Source: Paragonimus westermani | Taxonomy: Eukaryota; Platyhelminthes; Trematoda; Plagiorchiida; Troglotrematidae | Reading direction: 5' to 3' | NCBI GenBank assembly: GCA_008508345.1 | Contig: QNGE01003495.1 | Span: forward strand, 1 to 64,000 | DNA: 64,000 bases | Position numbers and translations under genes: made by a program | The notes under the pieces: model-generated | What the model was told of the DNA's origin: nothing | The model's input: the letters and a program-made list of their open reading frames with translations, nothing else | Databases searched by the model: none | Shown: positions 1 through 12,156 of the stretch, in pieces | Layout: each line of letters starts with the position of its first letter | How positions within the stretch are numbered: the stretch's first letter is position 1

Positions 1-1039
1 GGCTGTCAGAGGGGCGGATTATACCCATGTCCAGCATGTGTTTGTCGCATCTGTGTGTTCCTCGTCTTCACCTCACGAGATATTTGGGCTCAGGACCCTC
101 GGACTGTGACGTCGGTTCTGATGACCGTTCGGCTTTGGTACGGCATTCATTCCTGTTCAAGTCGAATGCCTCCAATAATAAATCTAGTTGTGCGGTTGGT
201 CCTACCGGTTACAAGCAATGGCTGGCCGATCGTGAATTATCTTGCGCGAAATCCGTGTCTTCGATTGTACTGTCTTTCCATTTCTGCATTGCATCCTCCC
301 CTCCTGTTTGAATGCGGGATCATGATATCAAAGGCAATTCCCAGTTTCCTATTGAACATGCATTTTGCTGGCGACTTGCCATCTGGAACGTGTGGATTTG
401 GGGTTGTCCGATAATTGGTTAAGAAGGTCTGTACAACATGACGTGGGGAACCTTCTCATATGGCCTTCAACAATGCTTGTTTCAAGGTGTTGACAAACCT
501 TTCAGCTCGTCCGTTCGACTGACAATGGTAAACTGGGGAACGCATATGCTGGATGCCTAGCCGTTGACAGTAGTTGTCAAAGATGGAGTAAGTGAACTGA
601 GAGCCGTTGTCTGTGACCTGCGTCTCTGACAGTCCGAAACAACTGAAGAGTTCCGATAGCTTCTGTATAGTGCTGTCCGTATTCGGCTGTCGTAGGTTAT
701 TAACTGTCGACCACTTGGTGTAGACGTCCACAATGACCAGATACGTTTGCCCATTGAGGGGCTTAGCGAAATCCATGTGGAGCCTCTGCCAGGGTTTTTG
801 GGCTGCTGGCCAAGTGTGCAGTTCACATTTCAAGGGGTGTTTCGCAGCTAGACAACACGATGTGCATTTTGGCAGTGCTTCTCAATTTGCTTGTTCATTC
901 GTGGCCAGTAGGCAAAACTTCGCGCCAACGTTTTCTTTCGATTGATCCGTGGGTGTCCAGTGTGGAATTGCTTGAGCACCTGCCGTTGGAGGGCTTCCGG
1001 AACTGCTACTCTGTCGGCAAACATGATGTAACCGTCCAC
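1..1039 (-). pseudogene. Integrase region of Gypsy A1
   Basis: The region encodes the DDE integrase that would insert element cDNA into the host genome. The N-terminal zinc-binding part (848-1039) has the paired histidines (HTGH) and the YWPRM motif, but the last cysteine of the HHCC finger appears to be replaced. The catalytic core (456-833) keeps the HMDFA, VTDNGSQF and SNGRAERFV signatures of the D, D and E blocks. The C-terminal tail runs down to base 1 in broken frames. It is a retroelement relic, with at least one frame break between finger and core. Confidence 0.85.
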
Positions 1040-1147
1040 GATCGTAAGGGCCTCTCGATGATGGAAGTATTCCCGTAAGTCACCACTGAGGTATGTGTGT
1101 AGCCAAAACTGAATCCAGTTTGGTCGCTTCCTTGATCATTTCCCCCG

Positions 1148-2110
1148 TCACTGGAAGTGCTCGAACAGCACCGCTGAAGATGTGGTGTACATCGGATTCA
1201 ATGTTGATTGCTGAGTCTTCGTCGTTCGGTGCCTTTGGTTCGATGAGTATGGATACAGCTTCAGCTTAGCCAAAGCTAGTTGGGGGCGGTACTGTATCGT
1301 GAAGTCGTAGGCAAGAAGCTTTGTTGCCCATCTTTGCAAGCGATTGGCCGTGTAAGCCGAGATTCCTTTCTTTAAGCCGAACACCGCGAGCAACGTTTTG
1401 TGATCCGTCAACAAAGAGAAATGTCGTCCGTACAACATTTTATGAAACTTCCTCACTGCGAAGATTATTGCCAGAGTCTCCTTCTCGATCTGACCGGAAT
1501 TTCGCTCAGGGGGTGTAAGCGACCTTGATACATGCGCGATTGCCTTTTCTCTTTCATCTGGGAACGTATGTGATATCACAGCACCTATTCCACGGTTGCA
1601 TGCGTCTTCAGCCACGACAAGTGTTTGCGTCGGATCGTAGTGCGATTAAAGGATTTTTGACATTCATTTGACCACTCCCACGCGGCATACTTAGTGAGCA
1701 AACGGTTCATTAGTGTTCGAATTCGATGGAGTTCCTGGAGGAAGGAACTGTAATGACTGACCAGCCCCAGGAAAGACCGTAGAGTTGGCAAGTCCGTTGG
1801 AGGTGGCATCCTCTGTATGGCTTCTACACTGGCCGGGTCAGGTCGTCGGCCATCTTTGTCCACAATGAATCCAAGGTACTTGATGCTGGGCATTTCAAAG
1901 CCGCATTTGTCACCATGAAGCCGGAAACCGTATTCACCCAAACGAGTGAGAGTTTGGCCCAGCTTCTGCTCCAGATCCTCTGCATTGTGGCCCATGACTA
2001 TGGTGTCGTCTAGGTAGGCAGCCGCACCGGGAATATCTGTGAGCATCGTATCCATCACCTGTTGGAAGATGGCTGGCGCTGTCTTTACACCGAATGGTAA
2101 CCGGTTGAAT
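1148..2110 (-). pseudogene. Reverse transcriptase (3' half) and RNase H of Gypsy A1
   Basis: The reverse transcriptase would copy element RNA into DNA. It keeps the catalytic YLDD box (about 2005-2016), the FGVKTAP region just inside 2110 and the LGFIVDKDG thumb motif. RNase H (1148-1615) follows in another frame and keeps its acidic residues in EDAC, IEKETLAI and LLTDHK. The frame change near 1600 is a break. Translation stops matching Gypsy at about 2110, where the Penelope-like insertion starts, and the missing 5' half resumes at about 3245. Confidence 0.88.
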
Positions 2111-2111
2111 C

Positions 2112-3240
2112 GATGAAGTCTTTTGTGAGTTCATCAAGACATCAAGAAGACATACATTGCGAGATGCAAGCATTTCGTTTATTCTCATCAGTCGGTTACA
2201 TAAAACATTCGGTTATATAGGTTAAGCGCGTAGCGTCAAAACAATGAAATGAACGAACTTCACTTGGTTTCAATCAGGCTTCACTGCCACGGCAACGAAA
2301 TTGATTGCGTCAGTACCTTTTGCCAACAAAGGGCCGGTGCGTGACGCTTGATCAACATTGCCTCTGAGAACGCTAACAATCTAGGGTCGCGATTGCGCAA
2401 TAGGACTGTGAATAAAGTGTCGGGGTCAACTACATGACCTGTTGCGATTAGGTGTTTGGCGATGGAAGACGCCGGACTTCTGTTTGAGTTTTGGTATGCT
2501 GACCCACCTTGAAACATTGTTTGCACTAGCCACTTGGGAATGTGCTCCGCCTTCCTCTGTCGTAAATTTCGGTCCGTTCTGCCGATGTAAGAATCACCGC
2601 AACTGCAGGTGAACTGGTAAATAACGTGAGAGGCAGAGTTTTCCGAAGAAGAACGATCGGGGCAGTGGAGGCTCATCCTACGGGTGGAGAGTAACAAGCG
2701 CAATTCCGCCGCGGGATATGTGCGAGCAATGACAGATTTCAACTTTCGACTTACGTCGGTAACGTTGTGGTCACCTGTGTAAGGAAGGTTGATAAAAACC
2801 TGTTACTTCGGCACTAACTGTGGTTGGGAGGCAGTCACTCGCTCCTTGCAATAAATTTCAATAAATTTGGCCGGGTATCCATTCGTGAACAGAACATTCT
2901 TTAAGAGCTCCTCAGACTGTAGGCTGTCGGCCGTGCACAGTTTCCTTGCTCGGTGAAAAACAGTTCGTACCAAACTACGTTTGTAAGCCAACGACGTAAA
3001 TGAAGAGAACTGTAGGTACTGCCCACTCCATGTGGCTTTTCGATAAACAGACCTACTGAGTGTACCGTCTGAGCGCCTAGAAATAAGGACGTCTAGGATT
3101 GGTAATGAGTTATCTAACTCTTGTTCATAGGTGACATGGAGATTTCGATGGGCAGAGTTAAACTGATGTAAAAGGTTCATAAAATGATCAAAATCGGTGA
3201 ATATTGTGATATCGTCGACATACCGTTAATTGTTAACTAT
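2112..3240 (-). mobile_element. Penelope-like retroelement, 5'-truncated, inserted in Gypsy A1
   Basis: This fragment interrupts the Gypsy A1 reverse transcriptase. It starts at the Penelope catalytic YVDD box (minus strand, 3211-3222) and continues with the post-catalytic region (2803-3180, LPILDVLISRRSDGTLS and VYRKATWSGQYL). It ends with a GIY-YIG endonuclease (2281-2742) recognisable by TCSCGDSYIGRTDRNLRQRK followed by EHIPKW. Coupling this reverse transcriptase to a C-terminal GIY-YIG nuclease is diagnostic of Penelope-like elements. The N-terminal half is missing and a frameshift or stop lies between 2742 and 2803. It is a 5'-truncated, inactive copy in the same orientation as its host element. 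Confidence 0.85.
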
Positions 3241-3244
3241 TCCT

Positions 3245-4010
3245 TGGACCCTTCAGCAAATAGAAATTGTAACTAAGCCTCGGCCAGGTCAAGCTTCGCG
3301 AAACATTCCCCTCCATCCAGCTTCGTGAAGAGATCCTCCGGTATCGGCAAAGAATACTGATGCGTCGTGAGGGCGTCATTTAACCCTGTGAAGTAGTCTG
3401 CACAAAGTCGTATTGTTCCATTTGCCTTTTTGACCATGACGATAGGACTCGCTCATGATGAATAGTTCAGCGGTTCAGTGATTCCAGTTTGTTGAAGACG
3501 TTCCAGTCCTTGCTCGACAGTTGCCAACGCAGCGTAGGGTACTGGACGCTTGGGTCGAAATACCGGATTCACTCCAGGACGGAAAGATAAAACTGCCTTC
3601 ATTTTGGTGCAGCAGCCGAGTTCTTCTGAGAACACATCCGAGTGTCTCTGCTGAGGAGCATTTGTGATTCGAGAGTTGACTTCTGGAGACATCGTGGGAT
3701 TCCGCTGAGCTTGAGTCCGGTTACAGATTCGGAGTAATGGCCTTTCAAATAGGTGCAGTTTGTCGATGCAATCTAATCCAAGGAGGTTAAGGCCAGGATT
3801 GCGGATCACGTAGCAGGTACCCATGATTGACTGCCCGTTAAGGAATGCAGTTCATTGGACTTCGCCAATGATGGCCAATCGACCGCCGGTAACATTTCGA
3901 ACAAGCTGGGTTGTTGGAGACATTGTAGGTTGACCAATCAAGTGCCCCGTTTTGTCAGAGATTGACGTAATGTCGGATGCTGTATCGAGCTGCAGTCTGA
4001 CGGACCTGCC
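3245..4010 (-). pseudogene. Protease and 5' part of reverse transcriptase of Gypsy A1
   Basis: In one minus-strand frame around 3880-4010 the retropepsin active site reads LQLDTASD, the D-T/S-A/G triad of an aspartic protease that would process the Gag-Pol polyprotein. Downstream (3453-3824) is the protease-to-RT linker with the VFRPKRPVPYAA motif that opens Gypsy reverse transcriptases. At 3270-3450 the next RT block resumes (LPIPEDLFTKLDGG), before the Penelope insertion. Stops and frameshifts separate these pieces. Confidence 0.78.
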
Positions 4011-5084
4011 GTTGATGGAGACGGATACGTACTTTCGTCGTTACGTGGTCGTCATTTCTTGCTGCCAGAACGACCTGAGCTCTTGGGAAGCAGGGCCTAT
4101 ATGGCTCGCGGGAGTTCTGATTGAGCCGGCGCTGACGCTCCTTAAAACGGCAGTAGTCCTCCCCTGTGACCCTGACGGGATCAGTGAGTGCATTGGTGCT
4201 GTTTGAACGGACAATTTCGAGCATAATGCCATCCACCGCATTGCCAACACGGTGTGGGAGGTTTCCTTTGGTTGTCACGTTCTGACTTTGGTGTAACCTT
4301 GAATGGGACATTTGAAGACACCGTGTGGACCTTTGAGTGACTCCTGTGTTCAATCATAGCGATGTCATGCTCCAGGTTCACTAGGCGCTGGCATTCGGCA
4401 GTGATATCCTGTAGGCGATGTCGAGACATTGTTCTATCTTTGCCAAGATCCGCGTTCTGATATCTGCTTCATTTGGTGTTTGGAGTTCACAAACAAAAAT
4501 TAGACATTTGAATTGATCTTCAGTCATTGTGCGAAGCATGAACCGTTCGCACTCCCGATTATCTGTTCCAGCGTACGTCACCCAGTTATCATCTTCTGAC
4601 TTCACGAGTTTCAGGCACCGGTAGCGTGTGTTAAACAAGGATGACTGGTAGCCAAAGATTTGTGATAACGTCTGAGTGTTTTCGTCGAATCTCAACTCAC
4701 TCGGGTTCTTCAGCAATATAAAGTTGGTGTACCGTTCATGTTCCGAGGTACCCAGTCTGTGGAACAGCAGCCTCACCTTCCGAGCATCGTCAGTGTCTGC
4801 CAGTTCCACCTTGAAAACGTCCTCATACTTTTCAAACCAAGACTCAAACGTAGCACCGATTACAGGATCAAAGTGAAACTCACTGATAGAGTTGAGCGGA
4901 GATTCTGCTGCAGGTTTGAAAAAAAAGATTCGTTTGATCCCACTATTGGTTGCTGAAAACTCAGCTTCTGCATCAGAGTTTTATTCAGTTTTAGCTGCAC
5001 CTGTTCAAATTGTTTCTGCTGCTGTTGAAGAAGAGTTTGCATCTGCTCGAACGTTAGTGACATCGAGAGTTCTTCCGTCACCAA
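3955..5084 (-). pseudogene. Gag-like region of Gypsy A1
   Basis: This is the structural protein region. It starts at about 5084 with a glutamine-rich, probably helical stretch (LLQQQQKQFEQVQLKLN). It passes through a conserved gag body (4381-4809) and ends in a zinc knuckle (about 4260-4310) reading CWQCGGWHYARNC, which would bind RNA. The body is recognisably related to the gag of element A2 at 6522-6767: both carry the RCQRFKL or RECERFML, EDQFKCL and DADIRTR or EADIRTR motifs. Frame changes near 4400 and 4850 break it. Confidence 0.75.
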
Positions 5085-5399
5085 ATGTTGTAACCCTTGA
5101 CTCAGTAGGCTGGTTCGTCCGCGGTATGATAAAACGATTGATAGGAAATCGGTTTCTCCTCATTGATTTAATTAACACGGCAAATCTTGGTCCAGAAAAT
5201 ACGCGGCGGTCCCCGTTAATTGCGTCCATGACAAACCAAAAGACGGGTGCAAAATGGTAACTTGTTTGGCTCCGAAAACGTGTACGACAAGGAGACAAAT
5301 TGCATAGTATTTATAGGGTGCATAGTGACCTACTAACATTCTTCAATCAGAAAACCGAAGGACAGACATCAAAAAATGTACTTAAGGTCACTAAGCCAC

Positions 5400-7107
5400 C
5401 GATGAGCGTGGCTGAATAAAGGTAGGACAGGTAAACAACTAGTGGAGGTCACCTCTCGAATGTTCACGACATTTCCGCTTATTGTGATTGGATAGGATCG
5501 TCTTCTCGAGGAAGGAGGCGGTTTCGGACGGGAAAAAATGGGTTCCTCTAATACAGGAATGAGGACGTCCTGTTCCTCAAATCGCTTGATTGCTGGGTCG
5601 ACAACTTCCAAAGCTGCATGCGGTACGGGACGTTTCGGACGATAGACGGGTTGAACTCTGGGAGATAGATGTCGGATTGCTTGGGTCTGACAGCAGAGTG
5701 CCAGACGTTCTTGAAACAATGACGCGGACCGTTGAACGATTAGGGCTGTCGCATTGCATGGCGCACTTGGTTGCATAATGCTCGAATTGGAAAATCGAAT
5801 AGACCTAGTTGTTCTATCCATTCGAGCCAGAGACGTAACAGGAAGTGTTAATAGTCGTGTCTCGAAATGAGACGCAACAGTGCAATTGGCCGATCGATTG
5901 CAAAAGACCGCCACAGGCACTCGTGGCGGACTGAGACGTCCGTCGAACTGGTGGTTAGCCAAGCGTTTTCCAGAGATTCTCCGAAATGACCGTAATGTCC
6001 AATGCAATATCCAACTGCAGTCGAACTGGAAAGCCATTAATCATGACCGATACGAACTTCTGTCGAACGGGAGCGTTGACTTGACAGGTGGTCAGCAGAC
6101 TCAGGGATTTGCCAACTGATTTGGGTCTGAGCCTCGAGTTGAACTTGAGGAAACACTGGCAATGTGCCAGGATTGACAGAATTCGTCCTTGTGTCCTAGT
6201 TGCCCACACTGAGAGCAACGGTGACGTATGAAAAGATAGTCACAATGAAACTGCCATGCGCCGCAATGCCTGCATAGAGAAGTAGGTGACTTCTTGTCGT
6301 ATGTGTGCGAAGGATGCGAGCCAAGTCCTACGGGAAGTGAACCAGGGCCGTGATGCTCTGAGTGATTCTGGGCTCGCGTACTATTGCCCGAACTGTGTGT
6401 GGATGAACCGCATTGCACCGCGTGTACGGCACCATTCGTGCGTTCGATCGTTGCAGCGTCGTGCTTGAGGTTGATGAGACGGTTGGATTCAGTGGTGTGT
6501 CTGAAGCGTGGTCGTGGGGTCTTACTCGATCTTACTCAGCAAGCGAGTTCGGATGTCTGCGTCTTTCGGAGAGTGAAGACCGCAATAAAACACCAGACAT
6601 TTGAATTGATCCTCATTAAGCAAAACAAGCTTGAAACGCTGACAGTCGCGATTGACAACACCGGCATGGGTGATGTGGTCGTCATCGTTGTCGTCTGAAT
6701 TGTCCAGTTTTAGACACTGGCACTTTGTGTTAATCAAGGAAGACTGGTCACCGAAAATGGACCACAACGTCTCAACCGTTTCCTCGAAGGAGTTGTCGCA
6801 TGGGCTCCTTGGAAGGATGAAATTGACGTATTCTCATGTTTAACGATACCGAGTTTGCGTAGGGTGAGACGGACCTTCCACGGTTCATCCTGCATGCCAA
6901 AATCGACATTGAAAAAAGCCTCGTGCCGTTTGAGCCAGGTATCAGACGACGAACTAGCCTGGGCATTGTAATAAAATTCGGTGATGCCGCTCGCGACAGC
7001 CTCAACTGATTGGCCAAGTGTGATGTAGGTAAACGATCAGTGAGTGTCTCGATAGGCTTGAGATTTTGGGCGAGAAGACGTTTCACATCTATGGATTCGT
7101 CAACCAT
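5400..7107 (-). pseudogene. Broken gag-pro-RT start of Gypsy A2
   Basis: Gag (6522-7107) starts near 7107 with VDESIDVKRLLAQN. A double zinc knuckle follows at about 6180-6330 (CRHCGAWQFHC, then CSQCGQLGHKDEFC, the latter a clean CX2CX4HX4C). The protease region (5955-6218) has LQLDIALD in place of the active-site DTASD of A1, so the catalytic motif is damaged. The RT start at 5500-5700 shows VYRPKRPVPHAA. Several frames are needed, so nothing functional remains. Confidence 0.75.
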
Positions 7108-7138
7108 AATTGAAAATCACCACACCAGGTCGCCAATA

Positions 7139-7827
7139 TGTTGTAACTGGTTCGTTTGTCCTACGAGCACGTAAACAGACAACAGGATAACGGTCAGCGA
7201 GACGACGTACACCGGAACGATAGTCAACGGTAACGAACAACGGAACATGTACGACTAGTACGAGAATTCCCGGCCAACCCAACCACCCGAGGCTAAAGCA
7301 TGAACACAGAGAGAGGACTGGCCTCCGGACAGGGTTCCATTATGTCACTTAATCCGAAGACAACACGGTCACAAACCAAACCTTATGTAAAGGGTTTGTG
7401 ACCAGTCAGAAGGTTAAATCAAAGGTGGACCATTGATGAGCCGAACAGTACAGTGATGCGCGTAGGCGGGATGTAGGCATGTGGACGTTGGGACACTGTG
7501 GTATTTCGTGAATAGATAGAACTAAACGCGAGACCAGTAGCCGGTATATCCGAATCAAACAGAACACAATAAATGAACGACAATCAAACGCTCGTATTAG
7601 AATTACGCGCCGTGTCAAAACTGTACAACCTTAACCTCAATAGTTGACGTGAGAGTATATGTTCAATGACATTCATCACAGGCACGTAGAGGGGGCTCCA
7701 GAGATTTCGCATAATGGTTGAGGGACGAAGTGGCGCACGGCCGTGCTAACTATGAGGGTCACTCGCCATTGTAACTCGCTAGCCTTTGTAACACAATATT
7801 TTCGGGAAACTGGCGACTTCCCCGACA
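7139..7827 (-). repeat. LTR of Gypsy A2
   Basis: A 689-base segment with TG...CA ends when read on the minus strand, abutting a primer-binding-like site and gag. The outer terminus (CCCGACA on the + strand, ending at 7827) is exactly where homology to the right inverted-repeat arm begins at 7828, so the insertion point is well defined. It holds no coding sequence. Confidence 0.75.
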
Positions 7828-9300
7828 ATAATACATTCAGGTCCACCTTCTTGATAGGTGCGATCTCTCAACCGTAGCCTGATTTGCTCATTCATCATCA
7901 GGTGCTTACTAACGCCACATCTCATCTTAGTTCTCCTATGGCGTGGTAGCAGCTAACAAAGAAATTACCGAGACCATCATATGAATTAGATAATCAAACA
8001 TTTTGGCAGGGTAAACCAATTTAGAAGGCTTGTGCCATCTGGTGATCAAGTCGGGGTTACAGATGACAATTCTATCACGTTATTGTTGGTTGGCTTCAGT
8101 GTAAGTGAGGCTTCGAGTGTGGAACAATTAATGCGCTGTGGGCTTCTGATTGAACAGTTGTCTCTCAGTCACGACAGATATTGAGATGAATTTCCGTCAC
8201 ACCAACCTGAATGCTATCCTGGAATGAAAGTGATAAGTGGCTGACGAAAGTGTATCAGTTGACCTAGTGCTTTTTCTATGCAATTGGTCGAGTTAGCCAC
8301 TCAATTCTGAGCACGAGATACCAGAAGCACAGTGCATATGAATCGTTACGTCTGTGGGTCATCGACTATATCATGGACTGTGATTGTCACAAGAACGTCC
8401 ACGATGCACTTCCTGATTAGCAGTGTTACCGGCGTTGTTAAACAGGGTTCCAGACCAAGACTAAATTTGTTCGTGTTATTTCTGCTCAAACTCGCACAAT
8501 TCACTAATCCCCGCTGCTGATAAGGGACGGGTGTGTGACCCGGTCCAAATGTGAAATATTCGAGTTCCCGATCTGGCCTCGTCGTTCACCTGGTAAAGCG
8601 TTTGCCATGTTCGAGCATGTTGTTTCTACTGCTAGTTCGAATCCACCCGCAGTCCAGACTTCACACAACTCGACCTCCTCGAAATTAACTAATCTGGCAA
8701 ACTACTAACTAATCTTAGAATTTCTATACTCAACTGTGCCGTTGGTGGATTCTAGCGTGAACTATTTGGGAAGCCCTGCCAGACCAATCGATCAGCTGGT
8801 GAATTCCACCTGGGACAGTGAGACTGGTAAGTGGCCGGACCGAAATGTGATATCTCTCATCTCTCGACGTGGCTTCGTCACTCAGCTAGTAAATCGCTCG
8901 TCACTCTTGGGTATGCTGTTTTTGTCATCGGTTTAAATTCAACTAGAGACTTGATTGTTTATGATGGATCCCTTCTGATCTAGCATTATGTTCGTAAAAG
9001 ACAAGTATCCAGGTTATCAGTTTATTCTGGTCGTGGTCTTATGGTCTAGCCAATCGGTGATATGCCCGTAGATATCGGTATCCATCTGGATATTTCTAAC
9101 CTACCATCAAAATAAACTAGCCATCTATCTCATAGTGCGAATGGTGAACTGGATGAAGAGAACAATGATATAAAGCAAGCTGAGTTGATTTGTAATCGGC
9201 TTTAAAAGGATTGCGTGTTAGGTCATTACCAATAAACGGTTTAAAAACCGCCAGCTATATTCAATGACCCAGGAGTCGATTTTCGCAAAATTAGCGGTCG
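7828..9300. repeat. Inverted duplication, outer segment, left copy (pairs with 50290-51734)
   Basis: The reverse complement of this segment matches 50290-51734. The central part (about 8060-9080) is nearly identical, including a shared 62-codon frame with no sequence difference (8332-8520 versus 51087-51275). The flanks (7828-8050 and 9080-9300) are clearly related but carry substitutions and indels. The segment contains two tRNA-like SINE heads (8565-8660 and 8868-8910). No coding function is recognised; the shared 62-codon frame looks incidental. Confidence 0.85.
8565..8660 (+). repeat. tRNA-derived SINE head (family 1)
   Basis: The segment reads like a tRNA gene relic. A TGGCCTCGTCGTTCACCTGG stretch sits where the A box would be. 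A perfect B box, GTTCGAATCC, lies at 8634-8643 about 55 bases further on. It matches the minus-strand copy at 53745-53830 over its whole length and is present in the right-arm copy at about 50960-51050. No CCA end or folded cloverleaf is evident, so this is a SINE promoter and not a tRNA gene. A second related head lacking a clear B box follows at 8868-8910. Confidence 0.65.
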
Positions 9301-9469
9301 AATAAGTGACAGCGAATAAAAATATGAACTGAAACTGTTGAAATACACCCACTTCGAATGCTTCGATAATACATCCACGTATTTCAGGACTGGTGTGGGT
9401 GTACGTGTGCGCCAACCAGGTACGCTAGAAAGGTGATATGTAGTGGAACTCTTAACCGTGATAGTTTGC

Positions 9470-10830
9470 GTACCCACCTGACAAGTAACGGCCGAATGGC
9501 CGGAATCGATCTGGCTCGATTGAGTTTTCGTGTTCAACCCAGTCACAATAGCCATACGGGTTCTGCTCCATAGTGAACAATTCCTGACATTTCTGGACCA
9601 GTTCATTCAGCAACCGGTTGTCACAAGTTGGTATTGCTCTGGATGTGTTCGTTCCAATTCTTCCAGTTTGGGGTTTGCGCTTTCTCACTAATGGAATCAC
9701 CCCATACTTCGTTACGAGTTTGTCATGGTTCAAATCAATCACGGTCTCAGCCCAGTCGAGAAAGTCCGCTCATAGTATGGCCTGACTTGCGTGGGGGGAA
9801 ATGAAAAATGTTGTTTGACTATGTGACTAACAATTCAGATATAATGTTCTGTCGGGCCATTAACTTTGAGGGAAAACCCACTGACTGTTCGAACTACCAC
9901 CGCAAAATCTTGCCAGGGTCCACGTCTTTTGCATCTGTGACTAGCATCACCACGATTCCCCTCCTTCTTCACCTTCAAAGCCACAAATTCCCGAGTCAGC
10001 CTTTCCACCGTTCTTCGAAGGTCACTCAGGTCACTTGGTTCACGTGCCTCCAACTCGTTGACAGTTGGAGAGTTTTTTGTCAGTAATTGTCGAGCTGCAT
10101 CTGCCACCTGTTCCAGCGGCATCAGATATGCGACGAAAGCAACTCAGATTTGAACTCCAAGGACTGATCGGTCAGTATGCTGTGTTATGAGTCCTGGTCC
10201 AAATGTGGCAGGGTTCTTGATAACGCTGCCTGCAGTGACATGGTATAAATCAAAGCGTCGTCCCCTGAACCAAGCCGAATGCCCTTGAACTGCCTCATTG
10301 CCTCCTGGCAGTCGGCAGGGCTGTCGAACCCGGCGATCAGCCCCTCCTTCGCGACAGCCCACTCCAGCTCCGCAGGGCCCCTTCGCACCGCCTTCAATCA
10401 GCCCTTAAGCAGCATCTACAGGGATACCAGCTTCGCCCGGTCCACCTTCACTCCGACCGCCTTCGCCACGTCCTCAGTGTCTTCCAGAAAACTCCGGACA
10501 TCTCCAACCCCAAAATGCCGCGGCCACGGGATCTTCATCTTCCCATCCTGGTCACGGCACCAACTGTTGTGAGCCAGGAACGCGGGTGGCACAAAGATTA
10601 TTTATTCGGAAAATCAATCCATGGATTGTGCGTTTCAACAGGACCACAAGCAAAAGCACTCATTGGTGTACGAAACTTGTTTCAGAACGACACGGTTACC
10701 ACGGACGCCAAGGCACAGAACCTCCGTGTAACAAGAACCATTTTACGCGATGCTGCACCCTAATGTTCTCGCGGTCATTTCAGTGTCAAAATTCATGTGC
10801 TTGTCCCACTACTGAATACTAGTGGTGTGA
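9470..10830 (-). mobile_element. Gypsy-3 fragment: LTR, gag, start of pol (CsRn1-like by inference)
   Basis: On the minus strand an LTR piece (10565 to about 10830) ends ACAACA. It is followed by a primer-binding-like TGGTGCCGTGACCAGGAT and then gag. Gag (about 9835-10560) includes FDSPADCQEAMRQFKGI and a helical segment with SDLSDLRRTVERLTREF. A decayed protease and RT start follows (9452-9742). The element is truncated at about 9470 in the RT start. Frames are broken at least three times. Resemblance to the CsRn1 clade is a judgement from gag style. LTR-like sequence in inverted orientation occurs at 42560-42835. Confidence 0.7.
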
Positions 10831-12156
10831 CTCAAATAGTGCGATCGCTCTTCCTCACTACAATAATACGTGAGGTGTCTGTATGCATGTCAATGCTCTG
10901 TCTACCTCTATCATTTGTCATAAATAACTTGCATATTTCACCTTTATGATTGATGCGAGTAAACGAAATGTCAGTGTTTCGCATCATCTTTTTGTCCTTA
11001 GGAAAAACTACAAGTCAGCTTCAATTGGTGGACGTGTAAAAGCGTGCGCCTAACCGGTGAATATTCAACAAATTACAAATAATTATGAAATATCAGGTTA
11101 TCTAGAACCCGGAAGAATCGACTGCAAACGTCAGGACAGACTTGCATCATTCAGTTGGTTCATTAACCTTCAAGGCCATTTTTGCAGTCTCTGAATACAG
11201 AAGAGTTTAATAGAAGTTGTTGTTTAAAATCGCTACCTCCCGGAACGAAAGCCAAAATCAGTCGTCGTGGCACAAAGCAAATATCAGTTTATTGAGTTTC
11301 TATGGGTTATTTCATGGACAATTCGCACCAGTAAAACGAAGAGTTACAATCAGTACTGACGCTTTATCTTTCTTATTGGTCGGCTCGATTCCGCTTGTAG
11401 TTCGTCTGTTTTAATGCGTGACGAAATTAAACAGTTTGTTTTACTCTGATGCTCGTTATGCCAAAATCCGGGGCTGGAGCAGCATGCCATCTTGACTGGT
11501 TTCCGTGCTTACATATCAGTCTCTTCGTGTTTTCGACACTGATTGGTCGTAGCCTTCTGCGAATCAGTGATTGACTTTGTATCGATACGTTTGTTCAATC
11601 CAACACCTTTACAGTTGTATGATCAACGTCGGCAAAATGTAACAATGGTCAGCTTGGTTGTATGCATAATGTTGAATTCATTTTCAACTTAGCTGTTTTC
11701 ATTTCAGCTAAGACTTTTCTGTTTACTCCTTCAACTACAGTTGAAAAATCTGGTATTCCGTAAGCAAAGTGTGGTTTGTAAACTCTCCACAGCTCCAAAC
11801 AATCTGGGTTCCACGTATCAGATTTTGTGCGTCTGTAGTCTGCCCGTGAACCAATGAGATATTCCGCTCACCACAGCCATGACCGGTGGTAATTATTCAC
11901 GGTGCGCAGAACATAACCTCAGGCGTTCACTTAGTTCTCAAGTGTACATTGTGCTGAGAGGCTAAGGTGCATGACTCAAAGCTCCTTGTAGGCTGAACAT
12001 TCAGACATGCAACTAGCTTCGAGCGCATAGCAGAGAGGATAAAGTTAACGCCGGTTGTCGATGAAGTCCACTGAACAGCCATTCGCAGTCTACTACATTC
12101 GCATTTGCAGGATATTATGTGTGACAAAGATGTTGCAAATGTCAGCCACGCTGAAC
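10831..12156. other. Gene-free left-arm stretch
   Basis: No coding exon could be supported here. The end nearest 12156 (about 11900-12156) is a diverged match to the sequence just after exon 6 of saposin gene 1 (39145-39300, reverse complement), so it belongs to the inverted duplication. The rest shows no recognisable element. The second-domain exons expected downstream of the orphan exons were looked for and not found. Confidence 0.5.

Larger units (their letters stand above)
1..5400 (-). mobile_element. Gypsy element A1 (Ty3/Gypsy, Mag/K02A2.6-like), decayed, carrying a Penelope insertion
   Basis: This is a minus-strand LTR retrotransposon. Its coding order from high to low coordinate is gag with zinc knuckles, protease, reverse transcriptase, RNase H and integrase, the Ty3/Gypsy order. 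The LTR-side boundary is near 5086, where the minus strand reads a CA-ending LTR followed within two bases by a TGGTGACGG primer-binding-like site. The far LTR would lie left of the window. The reverse transcriptase is split by a Penelope-like insertion at about 2112-3240, and frameshifts and stops occur throughout, so the copy is dead. The paired zinc knuckles and integrase style suggest the Mag/K02A2.6-like lineage, which is an inference. The outer end of its upstream LTR (5086 to about 5400) could not be fixed. Confidence 0.85.
5400..7827 (-). mobile_element. Gypsy element A2, gag-pro and start of RT, with one LTR
   Basis: This is a second minus-strand Gypsy element of the same family as A1, in tandem orientation. 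The LTR is 7139-7827: on the minus strand it begins TGTCGGGGAAG and ends TTACAACA. It is followed by a TTGGCGACCTGG primer-binding-like site and then gag. A fragment of the same LTR ends at the same terminal bases at 24786, which supports the boundary. Coding sequence stops in the RT start near 5400, where A1 begins, so A1 probably inserted into A2 and the rest of A2 lies left of the window. Confidence 0.8.

Noticed and set aside
8565..8660. Functional tRNA gene
   Set aside because: It has a B box but no convincing cloverleaf or acceptor stem, and it is repeated elsewhere; a SINE head explains it better.
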